A DNA stretch of 64,000 bases from Ferruginibacter sp. (lineage in GTDB: Bacteria > Bacteroidota > Bacteroidia > Chitinophagales > Chitinophagaceae). Below the pieces are notes generated by a model. That model did no database searches. It was not told where the DNA came from and saw only the letters and a program-made list of their open reading frames with translations. The stretch's first letter is position 1. Each line of letters starts with the position of its first letter. The position numbers and the translations under genes are program-made. The stretch lies in assembly GCA_013141115.1 (NCBI GenBank), contig JABFRP010000002.1, forward strand, positions 657,649 through 721,648, in the 5' to 3' direction. This document shows, piece by piece, positions 54,408 through 63,629 of this stretch.

Positions 54408-54995
54408 TTATTTTATGGTTGATTTATTTTTACTACGCAACATATAAGCAGGTATTATATAGCTAACAAGTATTGCCCCAGCTCCAAATAACATCTGGTA
54501 ATCATAATTAAAATAGCCCGAAATTATTGCCAGCAACCATGCAGCCACTCCGCCCCATACCATTGGCCTGAACTGGAGAAACTTACCGGAGATAAAAGTA
54601 CCTAGTCCATACAGTAAAATAAAAAAAGGAAAAACATTGGTACCCCAACCCAGCCGGCTTAAGATCATACTTAATACAAAAAAACTGATACCCATCCCCA
54701 TCCACAGGTACTTCATACTATCGCCAATATAAGTGGTGGCTTCCCTTTTCTTTTCATCTTTTTTGCCCCAATACGCACTCAAAATTGCGGTGGGTAAAAC
54801 CAGCAGCCACACTAAATAATGTTTTTCGTAATCAAAAATGGTCTTCAAAAAAAACTGCCCTACACAACATGCAAGAGTCATCCAACCCCATAATAAAAAA
54901 TGAATGCTGTTGTCTCCCATATCTTTCCGGGTTTTAGCAATCATCGATTGTATCAATTGCAGGCTCTCTGCGGGGGAAAAATTTTCTTCTGCCAT
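54408..54995 (-). CDS. Membrane protein, paralogue of its downstream neighbour
   Basis: A 195-residue protein beginning MAEENFSPAESLQLIQSMIAK with the same SLxLIxxMIxKxK start, FLLWGWMT, and later GTFISGKFLQFRPMVWGGVAAWLL as the paralogue (GGIMKFKPMLYGGILCWIC). About six membrane segments. No enzymatic motif. It shares an operon with the winged-helix regulator. Confidence 0.8.
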   Translation of the reverse strand: MAEENFSPAESLQLIQSMIAKTRKDMGDNSIHFLLWGWMTLACCVGQFFLKTIFDYEKHYLVWLLVLPTAILSAYWGKKDEKKREATTYIGDSMKYLWMGMGISFFVLSMILSRLGWGTNVFPFFILLYGLGTFISGKFLQFRPMVWGGVAAWLLAIISGYFNYDYQMLFGAGAILVSYIIPAYMLRSKNKSTIK

Positions 54996-55015
54996 AGCGT
55001 ATAATTTTTAATTAA

Positions 55016-55048
55016 TAATAATAAGCCGGGGTTTCCGGCTTATTATTA
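55016..55048 (-). terminator. Strong hairpin between operon genes
   Basis: A perfect 14-bp stem (55016-55029 with 55035-55048; core AAGCCGG/CCGGCTT) with a GGTTT loop, followed by an AT-rich tract on the minus strand. It lies between the secreted-protein gene and the membrane-protein pair and could lower downstream expression. Confidence 0.65.
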
Positions 55049-55054
55049 GCGCAT

Positions 55055-55702
55055 TTATTGATTGCATTCTTTAATTAACTGCTCCACCTGCGTTTTGCCC
55101 CAATTGGGATGCAGTTCGCTTGCAGGTTTAAAAGCGTTATACTTATCTAAAGAAGTTTGCAGTTCCGGCTTAGCAGTTTTACAACCGCCACCAAATTGCT
55201 CAGGTGTATATTTTAACCCCTGCCCTTTTAAATAATAAGGCCTTGGATTAGTTGGATCCTGCTGCATGGCTTTTTCCATATTGCCATTACTTTCTGCACC
55301 ATACTCCTGCCAGCGTTGCATTGGGTTTACCATCATGTGGCAACTGGCAATCATACTTTTAATGCAGGAAACCTCTGAGTTATTAGGCATCAAAGAATCT
55401 GCTTTATTTATAAGAGCAGTCGCTTTATCTGCATAGCCATCCACCTTATCTTTATCCTGTTCCATAAATCCATAGTTAACCTGGCAAAATGCAGCATAAT
55501 AATAGGCTAACCATTCTGTTTTTTCTGCAGTTGCAATACGTTCAAAATTATTTGCCAATGCTAACAGATTAGCAGGATTTTTAAAAGCTGTATCAATAGC
55601 CGCCATATTTTTTTTCATGGCTGCTACATATTTTTCGCTTTGTGCAAAGGTTGCTTTTGATAAACAAAGTAATACTGTTACTAAGAAGAATACTTTTTTC
55701 AT
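55055..55702 (-). CDS. Secreted helical (TPR-like) protein
   Basis: A 215-residue protein with a signal peptide (KKVFFLVTVLLCLSKATFA) and helical repeats: ANLLALANNFERIATAEKTEWLAYYYAAFCQ, YADKATALINKADSLMPNNSEV, NMEKAMQQDPTNPRPYYLKGQ. These resemble tetratricopeptide units. It is periplasmic by prediction. It lies between the 2TM-protein gene and the membrane-protein pair; a role in the neighbouring receptor system is inferred from position only. Confidence 0.8.
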   Translation of the reverse strand: MKKVFFLVTVLLCLSKATFAQSEKYVAAMKKNMAAIDTAFKNPANLLALANNFERIATAEKTEWLAYYYAAFCQVNYGFMEQDKDKVDGYADKATALINKADSLMPNNSEVSCIKSMIASCHMMVNPMQRWQEYGAESNGNMEKAMQQDPTNPRPYYLKGQGLKYTPEQFGGGCKTAKPELQTSLDKYNAFKPASELHPNWGKTQVEQLIKECNQ

Positions 55703-55729
55703 TTTTTATAATTTTTATTTTTGAGTGAT

Positions 55730-56050
55730 TTATTTTTTTTGATTTTTCAATTTTTCATATTCCCTTTCAACTGAGTTTACTTTAGGAAAAACGTAGGCAC
55801 CTGCAAAATGAAAAGCAAGACCAATACCCCAGCCCAAGGTAGTCCAAATTGGCCACGGATAATGATGCATACTCCATTCATTAATATCAATACCCCTGTG
55901 TTGATTTCCGGTAAAAAGCCAAATACTCCATAAAAAAGCATTTACAATTACATAAGCGATGGCATGATTTTTAAAGCTGGCTCTTTTTTGTGCAATTTCC
56001 CATAGTTCTGGATCTTTGCCTTCGGGGGCTGGTTGTTGATAGTGTGACAT
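55730..56050 (-). CDS. 2TM-domain protein
   Basis: A 106-residue protein with two membrane helices (HAIAYVIVNAFLWSIWLFTG and PIWTTLGWGIGLAFHFAGAYVF), preceded by ELWEIAQKRASFKNH and followed by a charged REYEKLKNQKK tail: the 2TM domain (PF13239) seen fused to or next to LytS-type kinases and small operons in Bacteroidota. It lies 47 bp after the TonB-dependent receptor gene. Confidence 0.85.
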   Translation of the reverse strand: MSHYQQPAPEGKDPELWEIAQKRASFKNHAIAYVIVNAFLWSIWLFTGNQHRGIDINEWSMHHYPWPIWTTLGWGIGLAFHFAGAYVFPKVNSVEREYEKLKNQKK

Positions 56051-56097
56051 AATTTTAAGATTTTTGATTTAAAAAATTAAATGACTATACGCTGTTG

Positions 56098-58350
56098 TTA
56101 TAAATTATTATTAATGGCCTCTTGAGTTCTATCGGTGCCAAAACTTAAAAAGCAGCCTATAAATACAAATCGTTTACTGGTTGGTGTAACGGGTTCTTTG
56201 CGGCTACCATCATTTGAATAATTATAGGTATACACTTGCTTTTGACCAAACACATTATTAATACCTAATACCCAAACCGCAAAATTCTTAGTATCTTTTT
56301 TACCAATAGTAGGCAGGTAGTTTACGCTAAAACTGCAACTGTTGTAATTAATTGTGGTGCCCATATCTGTAAACACATTTTTACTTTGACCTGCATCATA
56401 AGCTATCCTGTAATAAGGTCTGCCGGTGGCAAAATTATAGCTCAGGTTAAACTGTGTTTTCCAGGGTAAAATAAATTTTTTAAAAACTAAAGCTGCGGTA
56501 TGCTTTGCTGCAAATGATGGCTGTATGGATGACGGAAAATTTAAAAAATCTCTTTTGGTATCCAGGTAAGAATAAGATATCCAGTAATCAACACTCTTAA
56601 TTGTTTTTTTGTCTCTCCAAAAAATTTCAAAGCCTTTTGCAAAGCCGTTGCCATTATTATTAATTGCTGCCCCGGGGCCATTGGCATTTATTTTATACAG
56701 CTGATCATATTTTTTGTAAAACATTTCCATCCTTAATGTTTGCGTAGCAGTAAGCATTTGGTATTGTAAAATATAATGTGCCGATTTTGAAAAGTTGAGT
56801 AAAGAAGTGGTGGGCAAATATTTTCTTTCTGGGTTTTGATAAAAAATACCATAAGCAAAACCAGCCGAACTGTATTTACCCAACTGGTAGGCCAACGATG
56901 CCCTTGGAGCCAGGTTCCATTTGTTTAACAACTCAGAATATTCGGTACGTACTCCCAATTTTGCGGCAAGTGAGTTGGTAATATAAATATCCGATTCGCC
57001 AAAAATGGCTACCATATTTTCTTTTACAGTTTGGCTGTAAGTGGTACCACTATATGTAGTGTAAGCCGATTTTTCGTTACTAACACTTAACTCTGTACCA
57101 AACCTTATAGCACTTAAACCACTTAATTTTTTATCCAATACTATCCTGTTTTGAAAATAATTTCCTTTTGAGCTGAGTGAAAAATTTTTATCTGCATAAA
57201 AAGCAGGCGTGGTAATAATTTGCTTTTCATTAACTGCATTTTGCAATTCATTGTTAATATCATCTTTATTATTACTGTAAGAAATACCTGCATTTATTTT
57301 CCACTTATTTTTTAAATTTTGCTTAAAGCTAATGTTGTGGTACTGGTTTATATTTTGAAGTGTAAACGCATCTTTCATGCCTGCAGAATCAATATCATTA
57401 GTTCGGTAGCCTACGTTGGTTTTACTTAAATAAGAGTATAACTTTATCATACCGCCACCTTTTGTTTTAAAACGAAAGTTAACATCGCCATCAAACACTA
57501 CGGGCACTTTAAAATAATCCTGCTTTTGTTTTATTACATTAAAGGCCAGCCAAAGATTGGTATAGTTGGCACTAAAACCCCAGCTACTCTTTTTATCCTT
57601 TGATAAATGCTGTATACCGCCGCCTACACCAACTACACTTGCTCCAAAATCAGCTTCGCTCTTTTCGGGCAGATCTTTACTTTCTAAAACCAGGGCAGAT
57701 GATAATGCCTGGCCATACAAGGCAGAATAACCTCCGGTACTAAAAACAGTACCCTTAAACAAAAACGGATTAAACCTGCCACGCTGCGCTATGCCTGGCG
57801 TACTGCTGTAAAAAAAGTTGTTTACCTGTGTACCGTCGATAAAAATTTTGCTTTCTGTAGCGGTACCGCCTCTTACAAATAACCCTTCGCTTTCGCCAAC
57901 CTGCTGAGCACCCGGCAAACTTTTAAAAGCTTCTGTTACATCGCCATTGGCGCTGGCGGTGGTTACAATGTCTATATCCGTCAATACTGCACCTTTCTTT
58001 TTGTCGCTGGCCTCAAAAGACCCGGCAGAAATTACAACCGCCTTTAAATCTGTTATCAACTCCTTTAAAGTAGCCGAAATTGTAATATCAGCAGTGCCGA
58101 TGGTCAATTTTTGTTCAAACGGCCTATACCCCGATGCACTGGCTTCAATTATCTGTTCCCCCTTTTCGGTGGTGGTAAATGAAAAGTTACCAGCCGAATC
58201 TGAAGTGGCTCCATCATATGTGTTTTTTAATACTATGCTTATGCCTGTCAATGGTTTATTCTTATTATTGGTAACCTTGCCGCTAATTTTTACTTGCGCA
58301 TTTAATGAAAAAACAGCCAAAACCAGCAATAAAGTAAATACATTTTTCAT
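56098..58350 (-). CDS. TonB-dependent receptor with carboxypeptidase-like N-terminal domain
   Basis: A 750-residue outer-membrane receptor: signal peptide (KNVFTLLLVLAVFSLNA), a CarboxypepD_reg-like domain (about 20-100, ISGKVTNNKNKPLTGISIVLK), a plug domain (EAFKSLPGAQQVGESEGLFVRGG, KIFIDGTQVNNF), then a 22-strand-type barrel ending FVFIGCFLSFGTD. No SusD-like partner gene is nearby, so polysaccharide import of the SusCD kind is unlikely; the substrate is unknown. It is first in a six-gene minus-strand set ending with a winged-helix regulator. A good Bacteroidota promoter lies directly upstream. Confidence 0.92.
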   Translation of the reverse strand: MKNVFTLLLVLAVFSLNAQVKISGKVTNNKNKPLTGISIVLKNTYDGATSDSAGNFSFTTTEKGEQIIEASASGYRPFEQKLTIGTADITISATLKELITDLKAVVISAGSFEASDKKKGAVLTDIDIVTTASANGDVTEAFKSLPGAQQVGESEGLFVRGGTATESKIFIDGTQVNNFFYSSTPGIAQRGRFNPFLFKGTVFSTGGYSALYGQALSSALVLESKDLPEKSEADFGASVVGVGGGIQHLSKDKKSSWGFSANYTNLWLAFNVIKQKQDYFKVPVVFDGDVNFRFKTKGGGMIKLYSYLSKTNVGYRTNDIDSAGMKDAFTLQNINQYHNISFKQNLKNKWKINAGISYSNNKDDINNELQNAVNEKQIITTPAFYADKNFSLSSKGNYFQNRIVLDKKLSGLSAIRFGTELSVSNEKSAYTTYSGTTYSQTVKENMVAIFGESDIYITNSLAAKLGVRTEYSELLNKWNLAPRASLAYQLGKYSSAGFAYGIFYQNPERKYLPTTSLLNFSKSAHYILQYQMLTATQTLRMEMFYKKYDQLYKINANGPGAAINNNGNGFAKGFEIFWRDKKTIKSVDYWISYSYLDTKRDFLNFPSSIQPSFAAKHTAALVFKKFILPWKTQFNLSYNFATGRPYYRIAYDAGQSKNVFTDMGTTINYNSCSFSVNYLPTIGKKDTKNFAVWVLGINNVFGQKQVYTYNYSNDGSRKEPVTPTSKRFVFIGCFLSFGTDRTQEAINNNL

Positions 58351-58366
58351 CCTTCTAAATTTGACA

Positions 58367-58398
58367 CAAACGTAAAGTAGTTTATTTTATAAACCAAA
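58367..58398 (-). promoter_or_regulatory. Consensus-type Bacteroidota promoter of the TonB-receptor operon
   Basis: On the minus strand TTTG (58395-58398), 20 bases, then TACGTTTG (58367-58374): a full match to TTTG-N19/20-TAnnTTTG, 17 bp before the start codon. Confidence 0.65.
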
Positions 58399-58618
58399 TA
58401 TTTTAAAGAAATAATTTTTTCTTAACAGCAACTTATCAGGATATTTATGAGAAAAACTTTCGTTTTAAATATATGACTTCCAATGTTTTAAGTCTAAATT
58501 CGTACCGCCTTTTAAGTGCAATTAGAAGCTGAAAACTTATTAACATGCCAGAAAATATATTTTTTTATGTGGCCTTAAATTGTAATTTAGCAATAGAATT
58601 TAATGGGTTAGTAAGTAT

Positions 58619-58650
58619 AAAGGGCTGTCAGAAATGACGGCCCTTTTACT
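58619..58650 (+). terminator. Orphan terminator-like hairpin
   Basis: AAAGGGC-t-GTC (58619-58629) pairs with GAC-g-GCCCTTT (58636-58646), then TACTTTTT on the plus strand. No plus-strand gene lies upstream in the 436-bp gap, so it may end an unannotated small RNA starting in 58400-58560. The rest of the gap shows nothing recognisable. Confidence 0.5.
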
Positions 58651-58786
58651 TTTTAGATGTTCCTACAAATTTCGCTAACAACGCAGAAAAAAAAATTCCT
58701 CTGGTTTTTATCTGCACAGCTTTTCAAATCTTTTTTATATCAAAAATCTAAAATCATCAATCTGCAATCCGTATTATCTTTACAAG

Positions 58787-60160
58787 ATGAGTAAAACTAA
58801 GTCGGCATTTTTTTGCCAGAGTTGCGGATATGAAAGTGCAAAGTGGTTGGGCAAATGCCCGGGCTGTAGTAACTGGAATACTTTTGTAGAAGAAGTAATT
58901 GTAAAAGGCAGCGATAAAAAAGAAAAAGATGAATGGGCCGATTATAAAAGAGATGGAAAAGTAAAAACCATTTCTATTAACGAAGTGAGCAGTGCCGAAG
59001 AAAAAAGAATTCTTACACAGGATACAGAATTAAATCGTGTGCTGGGTGGCGGTATTGTTATGGGCAGCATCGTTTTAGTAGCAGGCGAGCCCGGCATCGG
59101 TAAGTCAACTTTGTTTTTACAAATTGGTTTGCAACTAAAAGATGTAGTTACATTATATATAAGTGGAGAAGAAAGTGAGCAGCAAATTAAAATGCGAGCC
59201 GACCGTGTTGGCATTAAAAGCGAAAACTTTTATTTGCTTACCGAAACCGATACCAAAACCATTTTTCAGGAAGTAAAGAAATTAAAGCCCCAACTTGTTA
59301 TTGTAGATTCGATACAAACACTGCAATCGCCTTTTGTAGAAAGCGGACCAGGAAGTATAAGCCAGATAAGAGAAACTGCCGCAGAGTTGCAACGCTTTGC
59401 CAAAGAAACTAACACACCCGTTTTTTTAATTGGTCACATTACTAAAGATGGAAATATTGCAGGGCCTAAAATTTTAGAGCATATGGTAGATACGGTGTTG
59501 CAGTTTGAAGGCGACCGACATTATGCGTACCGCATTTTGCGTACCTTAAAAAACCGTTTCGGCTCTACAGCCGAGTTAGGTATTTATGAAATGACCGGCG
59601 AAGGCATGAGGGCAGTAACCAACCCCAGCGAAATTTTAATTACACAAAAAGAAGATGCCTTAAGTGGCATTGCCATTGCTGCAACTATTGAAGGCATGCG
59701 GCCACTGTTAATTGAAACGCAGGCATTGGTTACACAAAGTGTGTACGGCACACCGCAACGTACCGTTAGTGGTTTTGATCTGCGACGTTTGCAATTACTT
59801 TTAGCTGTGCTGGAAAAGCGTGGTGGTTTTCATTTTGGTGTAAAAGATGTATTTGTAAATATTGCGGGTGGATTAAAAATTGAAGACCCGTCCATTGATC
59901 TTGCTATCGTTTGTGCATTATTGAGCAGTTACGAAGATGTGGCACTGCCGCAATTAATTTGTTTTGCTGGTGAAGTTGGGTTAAGCGGTGAGATAAGAGC
60001 AGTAAACCGTATTGAACAACGCATTGCCGAAGCAGAAAAATTAGGTTTTGAAAAAATTATAGTAAGTAAATACAATGCTAAAAGTTTGCCTAAACATAAA
60101 ACCAATATTGAAATTGTGGCCTTGGGTAAGGTGGAAGAAGTTTATCAGTATTTATTTTGA
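58787..60160 (+). CDS. radA: DNA repair protein RadA
   Basis: A 457-residue protein with an N-terminal four-cysteine zinc finger (CQSCGYESAKWLGKCPGC), a RecA-like ATPase core with Walker A GEPGIGKST (near 101), the RadA signature LKNRFGST (near 255) and a C-terminal Lon-protease-like domain (about 290-455, GIAIAATIEGMRPLLIETQAL, KDVFVNIAGGLKIEDPSIDLAI). It promotes branch migration in recombinational repair. It is at the start of a plus-strand series with small intergenic gaps. Confidence 0.96.
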   Translation: MSKTKSAFFCQSCGYESAKWLGKCPGCSNWNTFVEEVIVKGSDKKEKDEWADYKRDGKVKTISINEVSSAEEKRILTQDTELNRVLGGGIVMGSIVLVAGEPGIGKSTLFLQIGLQLKDVVTLYISGEESEQQIKMRADRVGIKSENFYLLTETDTKTIFQEVKKLKPQLVIVDSIQTLQSPFVESGPGSISQIRETAAELQRFAKETNTPVFLIGHITKDGNIAGPKILEHMVDTVLQFEGDRHYAYRILRTLKNRFGSTAELGIYEMTGEGMRAVTNPSEILITQKEDALSGIAIAATIEGMRPLLIETQALVTQSVYGTPQRTVSGFDLRRLQLLLAVLEKRGGFHFGVKDVFVNIAGGLKIEDPSIDLAIVCALLSSYEDVALPQLICFAGEVGLSGEIRAVNRIEQRIAEAEKLGFEKIIVSKYNAKSLPKHKTNIEIVALGKVEEVYQYLF

Positions 60161-60219
60161 CAAAGCAAATACTTTATTAAACGTTATGCTATATTTTAAA
60201 TTAAGTTATACCATTAAAA

Positions 60220-60669
60220 ATGATTGAAATAATAAGCGGAAGTATTTACAATGAAATTCGTGAAAAGCTCACTAAAAAAATAAATTTGGATTTGCTTCCT
60301 TTATACGGCGAAAAAGAAATACGTAAAATATCTGGTGATAAATATGGAAAAGTAAAAATAAAATTAGATGTTGAGAATGACGTTGAAAAAATACAGCAGA
60401 TAAGAGATTACGGTAAACATGAAAATACTATCAAAGTAAATTATTTTACTTATGAGTGGAATGCAGATAAAAATAAATTACCGAAGGAATTTGAAAAATA
60501 TATAAAGCCAGAAATTGAAAAATTCATAGAATTACTGTCTATATTTAAAGAAATTAATGAGGAAATTTTAAGATTTTCAGTTGTTGACGGGGATTATAAA
60601 GATAATGAAAGGCCTGGTCACATGATTGCTACGAAATACGCATTAATTGAGTTATTTAAACAAATATAA
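60220..60669 (+). CDS. Hypothetical protein, 149 residues
   Basis: A charged, mostly helical cytoplasmic protein beginning MIEIISGSIYNEIREKLTKK with no signal peptide or cysteines. A middle strand-rich part (KVKIKLDVENDVEKIQQI, NTIKVNYFTYEWN) is followed by a long Lys/Glu helix. It is more AT-rich than radA and comF on either side and may be an insertion between them. No family is recognised. Confidence 0.65.
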   Translation: MIEIISGSIYNEIREKLTKKINLDLLPLYGEKEIRKISGDKYGKVKIKLDVENDVEKIQQIRDYGKHENTIKVNYFTYEWNADKNKLPKEFEKYIKPEIEKFIELLSIFKEINEEILRFSVVDGDYKDNERPGHMIATKYALIELFKQI

Positions 60670-60758
60670 AACAACAGGTTTGCTGGCAGAAATGATAATA
60701 ACAAATTTCATATTCCTATAAAGTTATTATCAGAAATGAATAACTATTAAAATACGTT

Positions 60759-61460
60759 ATGCAAACATTAAAAAATATATTCTCCTCCACCCTTCACCTC
60801 TTTTACCCACACGTATGCACTGGTTGCGGTAGCGACCTGTTGCAAGAAGATAACCAGCTTTGTTTGCATTGCATTAATGAATTGCCGCACACTAATTTTG
60901 CCCAACACAATAACAACCCGGTAGAAAAAATATTCTGGGGCCGCATACCTATTACTGCCGCACACAGCGAATTTTATTTTTCAAAAGAATCATTACTGCA
61001 GCACCTCATTCATCAACTGAAATATAAAAACAATACTGATATAGGCTTTTACATGGGCGAAATGATGGGTAAAACATTATTAACCTCCGGCCGCTTTAAC
61101 CATATTGATTATTTAGTGCCATTACCGCTCTATCCCGATAAGGAGCGTAAAAGAGGTTATAACCAGGCAGCGATAATTTGCAATGGCATGTCTGAGGTAA
61201 TGAATGTACCGGTATTAAATGGCAATGTTATTCGCCAGCGTTTTACCGAAACACAAACCCGAAAGCACCGGACAGAGAGATGGGAAAATGTAGAAGGCAG
61301 TTTTGTAGTTAAAGATCCGATTGTTTTAAAAGGTAAAAGTATTTTACTGGTAGATGATGTAATAACCACCGGTGCAACTTTAGAAGCGTGTGGTACGATG
61401 CTTTTACAGACAGACGACCTTAAGTTATATATTGCCACATTAGCACATGCTGCTAAATAG
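60759..61460 (+). CDS. ComF family phosphoribosyltransferase-like protein
   Basis: A 233-residue protein: an N-terminal zinc-finger-like segment (LFYPHVCTGCGSDLLQEDNQLCLHC), the ComF middle part (YKNNTDIGFYMGEMMGKTLL, LVPLPLYPDKERKRGYNQA) and a type I phosphoribosyltransferase PRPP loop (ILLVDDVITTGATLEAC). ComF is needed for DNA uptake in naturally competent bacteria and is present widely. It is followed by the lipoprotein gene after 20 bp. Confidence 0.93.
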   Translation: MQTLKNIFSSTLHLFYPHVCTGCGSDLLQEDNQLCLHCINELPHTNFAQHNNNPVEKIFWGRIPITAAHSEFYFSKESLLQHLIHQLKYKNNTDIGFYMGEMMGKTLLTSGRFNHIDYLVPLPLYPDKERKRGYNQAAIICNGMSEVMNVPVLNGNVIRQRFTETQTRKHRTERWENVEGSFVVKDPIVLKGKSILLVDDVITTGATLEACGTMLLQTDDLKLYIATLAHAAK

Positions 61461-61480
61461 TTTTAGATTAATTTTGATTT

Positions 61481-62884
61481 ATGAATAAACTTTTTGCTTT
61501 TGGCTTCACGCTTTTTGCTTTTTGCTTTTTACTTTCTTCCTGCAAAAAAGATTCGTTTATTAATGTTGCCGATGCAAGACTTCGCATTACTGCCGACTCT
61601 TTAAAATATGACACCGTTTTTGCTACCGCCGGTTCCATCACCAAATCATTTAAAATAATTAATGAGAATAATCAAAAGCTGCGGTTAAGCAAAGTGAAAT
61701 TAATGGGTGGTACGGCATCTTCATTTAAAATAAATATTAATGGCAATGCAGTTACCGAAGAAAATAATGTAGAACTGGAAGCTAATGACAGTATTTATGT
61801 TTTTGTATCGGTAAATATTAATCCCAATGCGGCTAATCTTCCTTTTATTATCAGCGACAGTATTTTAATTAACTATAATGGTATCAATCGTTTTGTTCAG
61901 CTACAAGCTTACGGACAAAATGCTGTTTTCTTAAATAACAAAGTAATTACCGGTAATGTAACCTGGACGAATGCTTTACCCTATGTCGTTCTTAAAAGTA
62001 TCCGTATTGATACTACCGCAACTTTAACCATTCAACCCGGCACCAAAATTTACAGCCATGCCGATGCGCCTTTTATTGTAGATGGTACATTAATAATTAA
62101 CGGCAGTAAAAATAATGAGGTGATTTTTGCAGGCGACAGGCTGGATAATGATTATAAAGACTTACCGGCAAGCTGGCCAGGTATGTATTTTAGAGGCAAC
62201 AGTAAAAACAATGTGCTGAAATTTGCAATTATAAAAAATGCTTACCAGGCAGTTGTTGCCACCGGTCCATCTATAAATACCAATCCAAAATTAATTTTGC
62301 AGCAATGCATTATCGATAATGCGTACGATGCCGGTATACTTGCTGCCAATACAAGCATTTATGCCAACAACAGTTTAATAAGTAATTGCGGCAGCAATAT
62401 TGCATTAATATATGGCGGTGATTATAATTTTACCAATTGTACCGTAGCAGGATATTCCAACTCATTTGTCATTCATAAAAATCCGGTGTTAACGGTAAAT
62501 AATTTTGCTACGCAAGGCGGCGCAACTGTTACTGCCAGTTTAAATGCAGTGTTCAGCAATTGTATTTTTTGGGCAGATAGTTCGGGCTTTGTAAATAACG
62601 AAGTAGTGGTAACCAAACAAGGCAGCAACCCGTTTACAGTTATATTTCAAAACAATTTGTACCGTGGCACAAACGACCCGGCTAACAGTACATTAACCGG
62701 TAATATTAAAGGGCAAGATCCTTTATTTAACGAGATAGATATAACTAAACGTATTTACGATTTCAGAATCCTGAATATTGCAGCACCCGGCATCAATAAA
62801 GCTACAGCAACAGCATTTACAAAAGACCTTAATGACAATAACAGGAGTAATGGCTTGCCTGATATGGGCTGTTATGAACAATAG
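61481..62884 (+). CDS. Right-handed beta-helix-like lipoprotein
   Basis: A 467-residue protein with a lipoprotein signal (FCFLLSSCKKDSF). After an immunoglobulin-like N-terminal domain (about 30-160) it shows parallel beta-helix-like sequence: LTIQPGTKIYSHADAPFIVDGTLIINGS, FAIIKNAYQAVVAT, ILQQCIIDNAYDAGILAANTSIYANNSLI, FTNCTVAGYSNS, AVFSNCIFWADSS. The C-terminus ends LPDMGCYEQ, a phrase frequent in secreted beta-helix proteins. It is likely a surface or periplasmic polysaccharide-binding protein; catalytic residues are not evident. Confidence 0.82.
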   Translation: MNKLFAFGFTLFAFCFLLSSCKKDSFINVADARLRITADSLKYDTVFATAGSITKSFKIINENNQKLRLSKVKLMGGTASSFKININGNAVTEENNVELEANDSIYVFVSVNINPNAANLPFIISDSILINYNGINRFVQLQAYGQNAVFLNNKVITGNVTWTNALPYVVLKSIRIDTTATLTIQPGTKIYSHADAPFIVDGTLIINGSKNNEVIFAGDRLDNDYKDLPASWPGMYFRGNSKNNVLKFAIIKNAYQAVVATGPSINTNPKLILQQCIIDNAYDAGILAANTSIYANNSLISNCGSNIALIYGGDYNFTNCTVAGYSNSFVIHKNPVLTVNNFATQGGATVTASLNAVFSNCIFWADSSGFVNNEVVVTKQGSNPFTVIFQNNLYRGTNDPANSTLTGNIKGQDPLFNEIDITKRIYDFRILNIAAPGINKATATAFTKDLNDNNRSNGLPDMGCYEQ

Positions 62885-62982
62885 TTTTATTTCTGGATGA
62901 ATGGTAACTCCCTGATGAGATTTTGCCCGAACTTTATTTACTTATATTTGTTATATTCTTTACAGAAACTAAAAAACATTTT

Positions 62983-63561
62983 ATGATAAAGGTATTAGCT
63001 ATTGCCACAGTGTTATTATCCTGTGCAGCACAAAACAACAACAGTACAGCAGTTACGGCAGCTACTTCGCAAAACGAAGCTCCTGTTACTGCAAAATCTA
63101 TTTACGATTTTAAAGTAGAAGGATTGGAAGGCGGTACGGTAGATTTTTCCAGCTTTAAAGGCAAAAAAATATTGATCGTAAATACCGCATCAAAATGCGG
63201 GTACACCAAACAATACGAGGGACTGGAAGCTTTGTATAAAAAATACCAGGATAAATTAGTTATCGTAGGTTTTCCGGCTAACAACTTTGGCGGACAAGAA
63301 CCCGGCACCAACGCCGATATAAAAGAATTTTGTAAAAAAAATTACGGTGTTACTTTTCCTATGGCTGCAAAAGTTTCGGTTAAAGGCGATGATAAAGCGC
63401 CCATTTTTAAATGGTTGACCAGTAAAGCAGAGAATGGTGTATTAGATGCAGAGATCGGTTGGAACTTTGGTAAATTTTTATTGGATGAAAATGGAAATTT
63501 AATTACTTATTTCCCCAGTAAAGTAGAGCCGATGAGTGAGGAATTAACGAGTAAATTATAA
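62983..63561 (+). CDS. Glutathione peroxidase family lipoprotein
   Basis: About 192 residues from the Met at 62983, which starts a lipoprotein signal (LAIATVLLSCAAQ); a TTG start at 62923 would add 20 unlikely residues. The fold is thioredoxin-like with the peroxidatic Cys in NTASKCGYTKQYEGL, the Gln of the catalytic tetrad in FPANNFGGQEPG and the Trp in EIGWNFGKFL. Non-seleno members usually use thioredoxin to reduce lipid and organic hydroperoxides. Here the enzyme is predicted to be anchored in the periplasm. Confidence 0.92.
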   Translation: MIKVLAIATVLLSCAAQNNNSTAVTAATSQNEAPVTAKSIYDFKVEGLEGGTVDFSSFKGKKILIVNTASKCGYTKQYEGLEALYKKYQDKLVIVGFPANNFGGQEPGTNADIKEFCKKNYGVTFPMAAKVSVKGDDKAPIFKWLTSKAENGVLDAEIGWNFGKFLLDENGNLITYFPSKVEPMSEELTSKL

Positions 63562-63583
63562 TAATCTCAAACGATAATCGATC

Positions 63584-63617
63584 AATCCGGAGTTTTAAAA
63601 AGCTTCGGATTTTTTAT
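63584..63617 (+). terminator. Intrinsic terminator after the glutathione peroxidase gene
   Basis: AATCCGGAG and CTTCGGATT form the stem around TTTTAAAAAG, followed by TTTTATTTA on the plus strand, 23 bp after the stop codon. Confidence 0.75.
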
Positions 63618-63629
63618 TTAGATTGCAAC

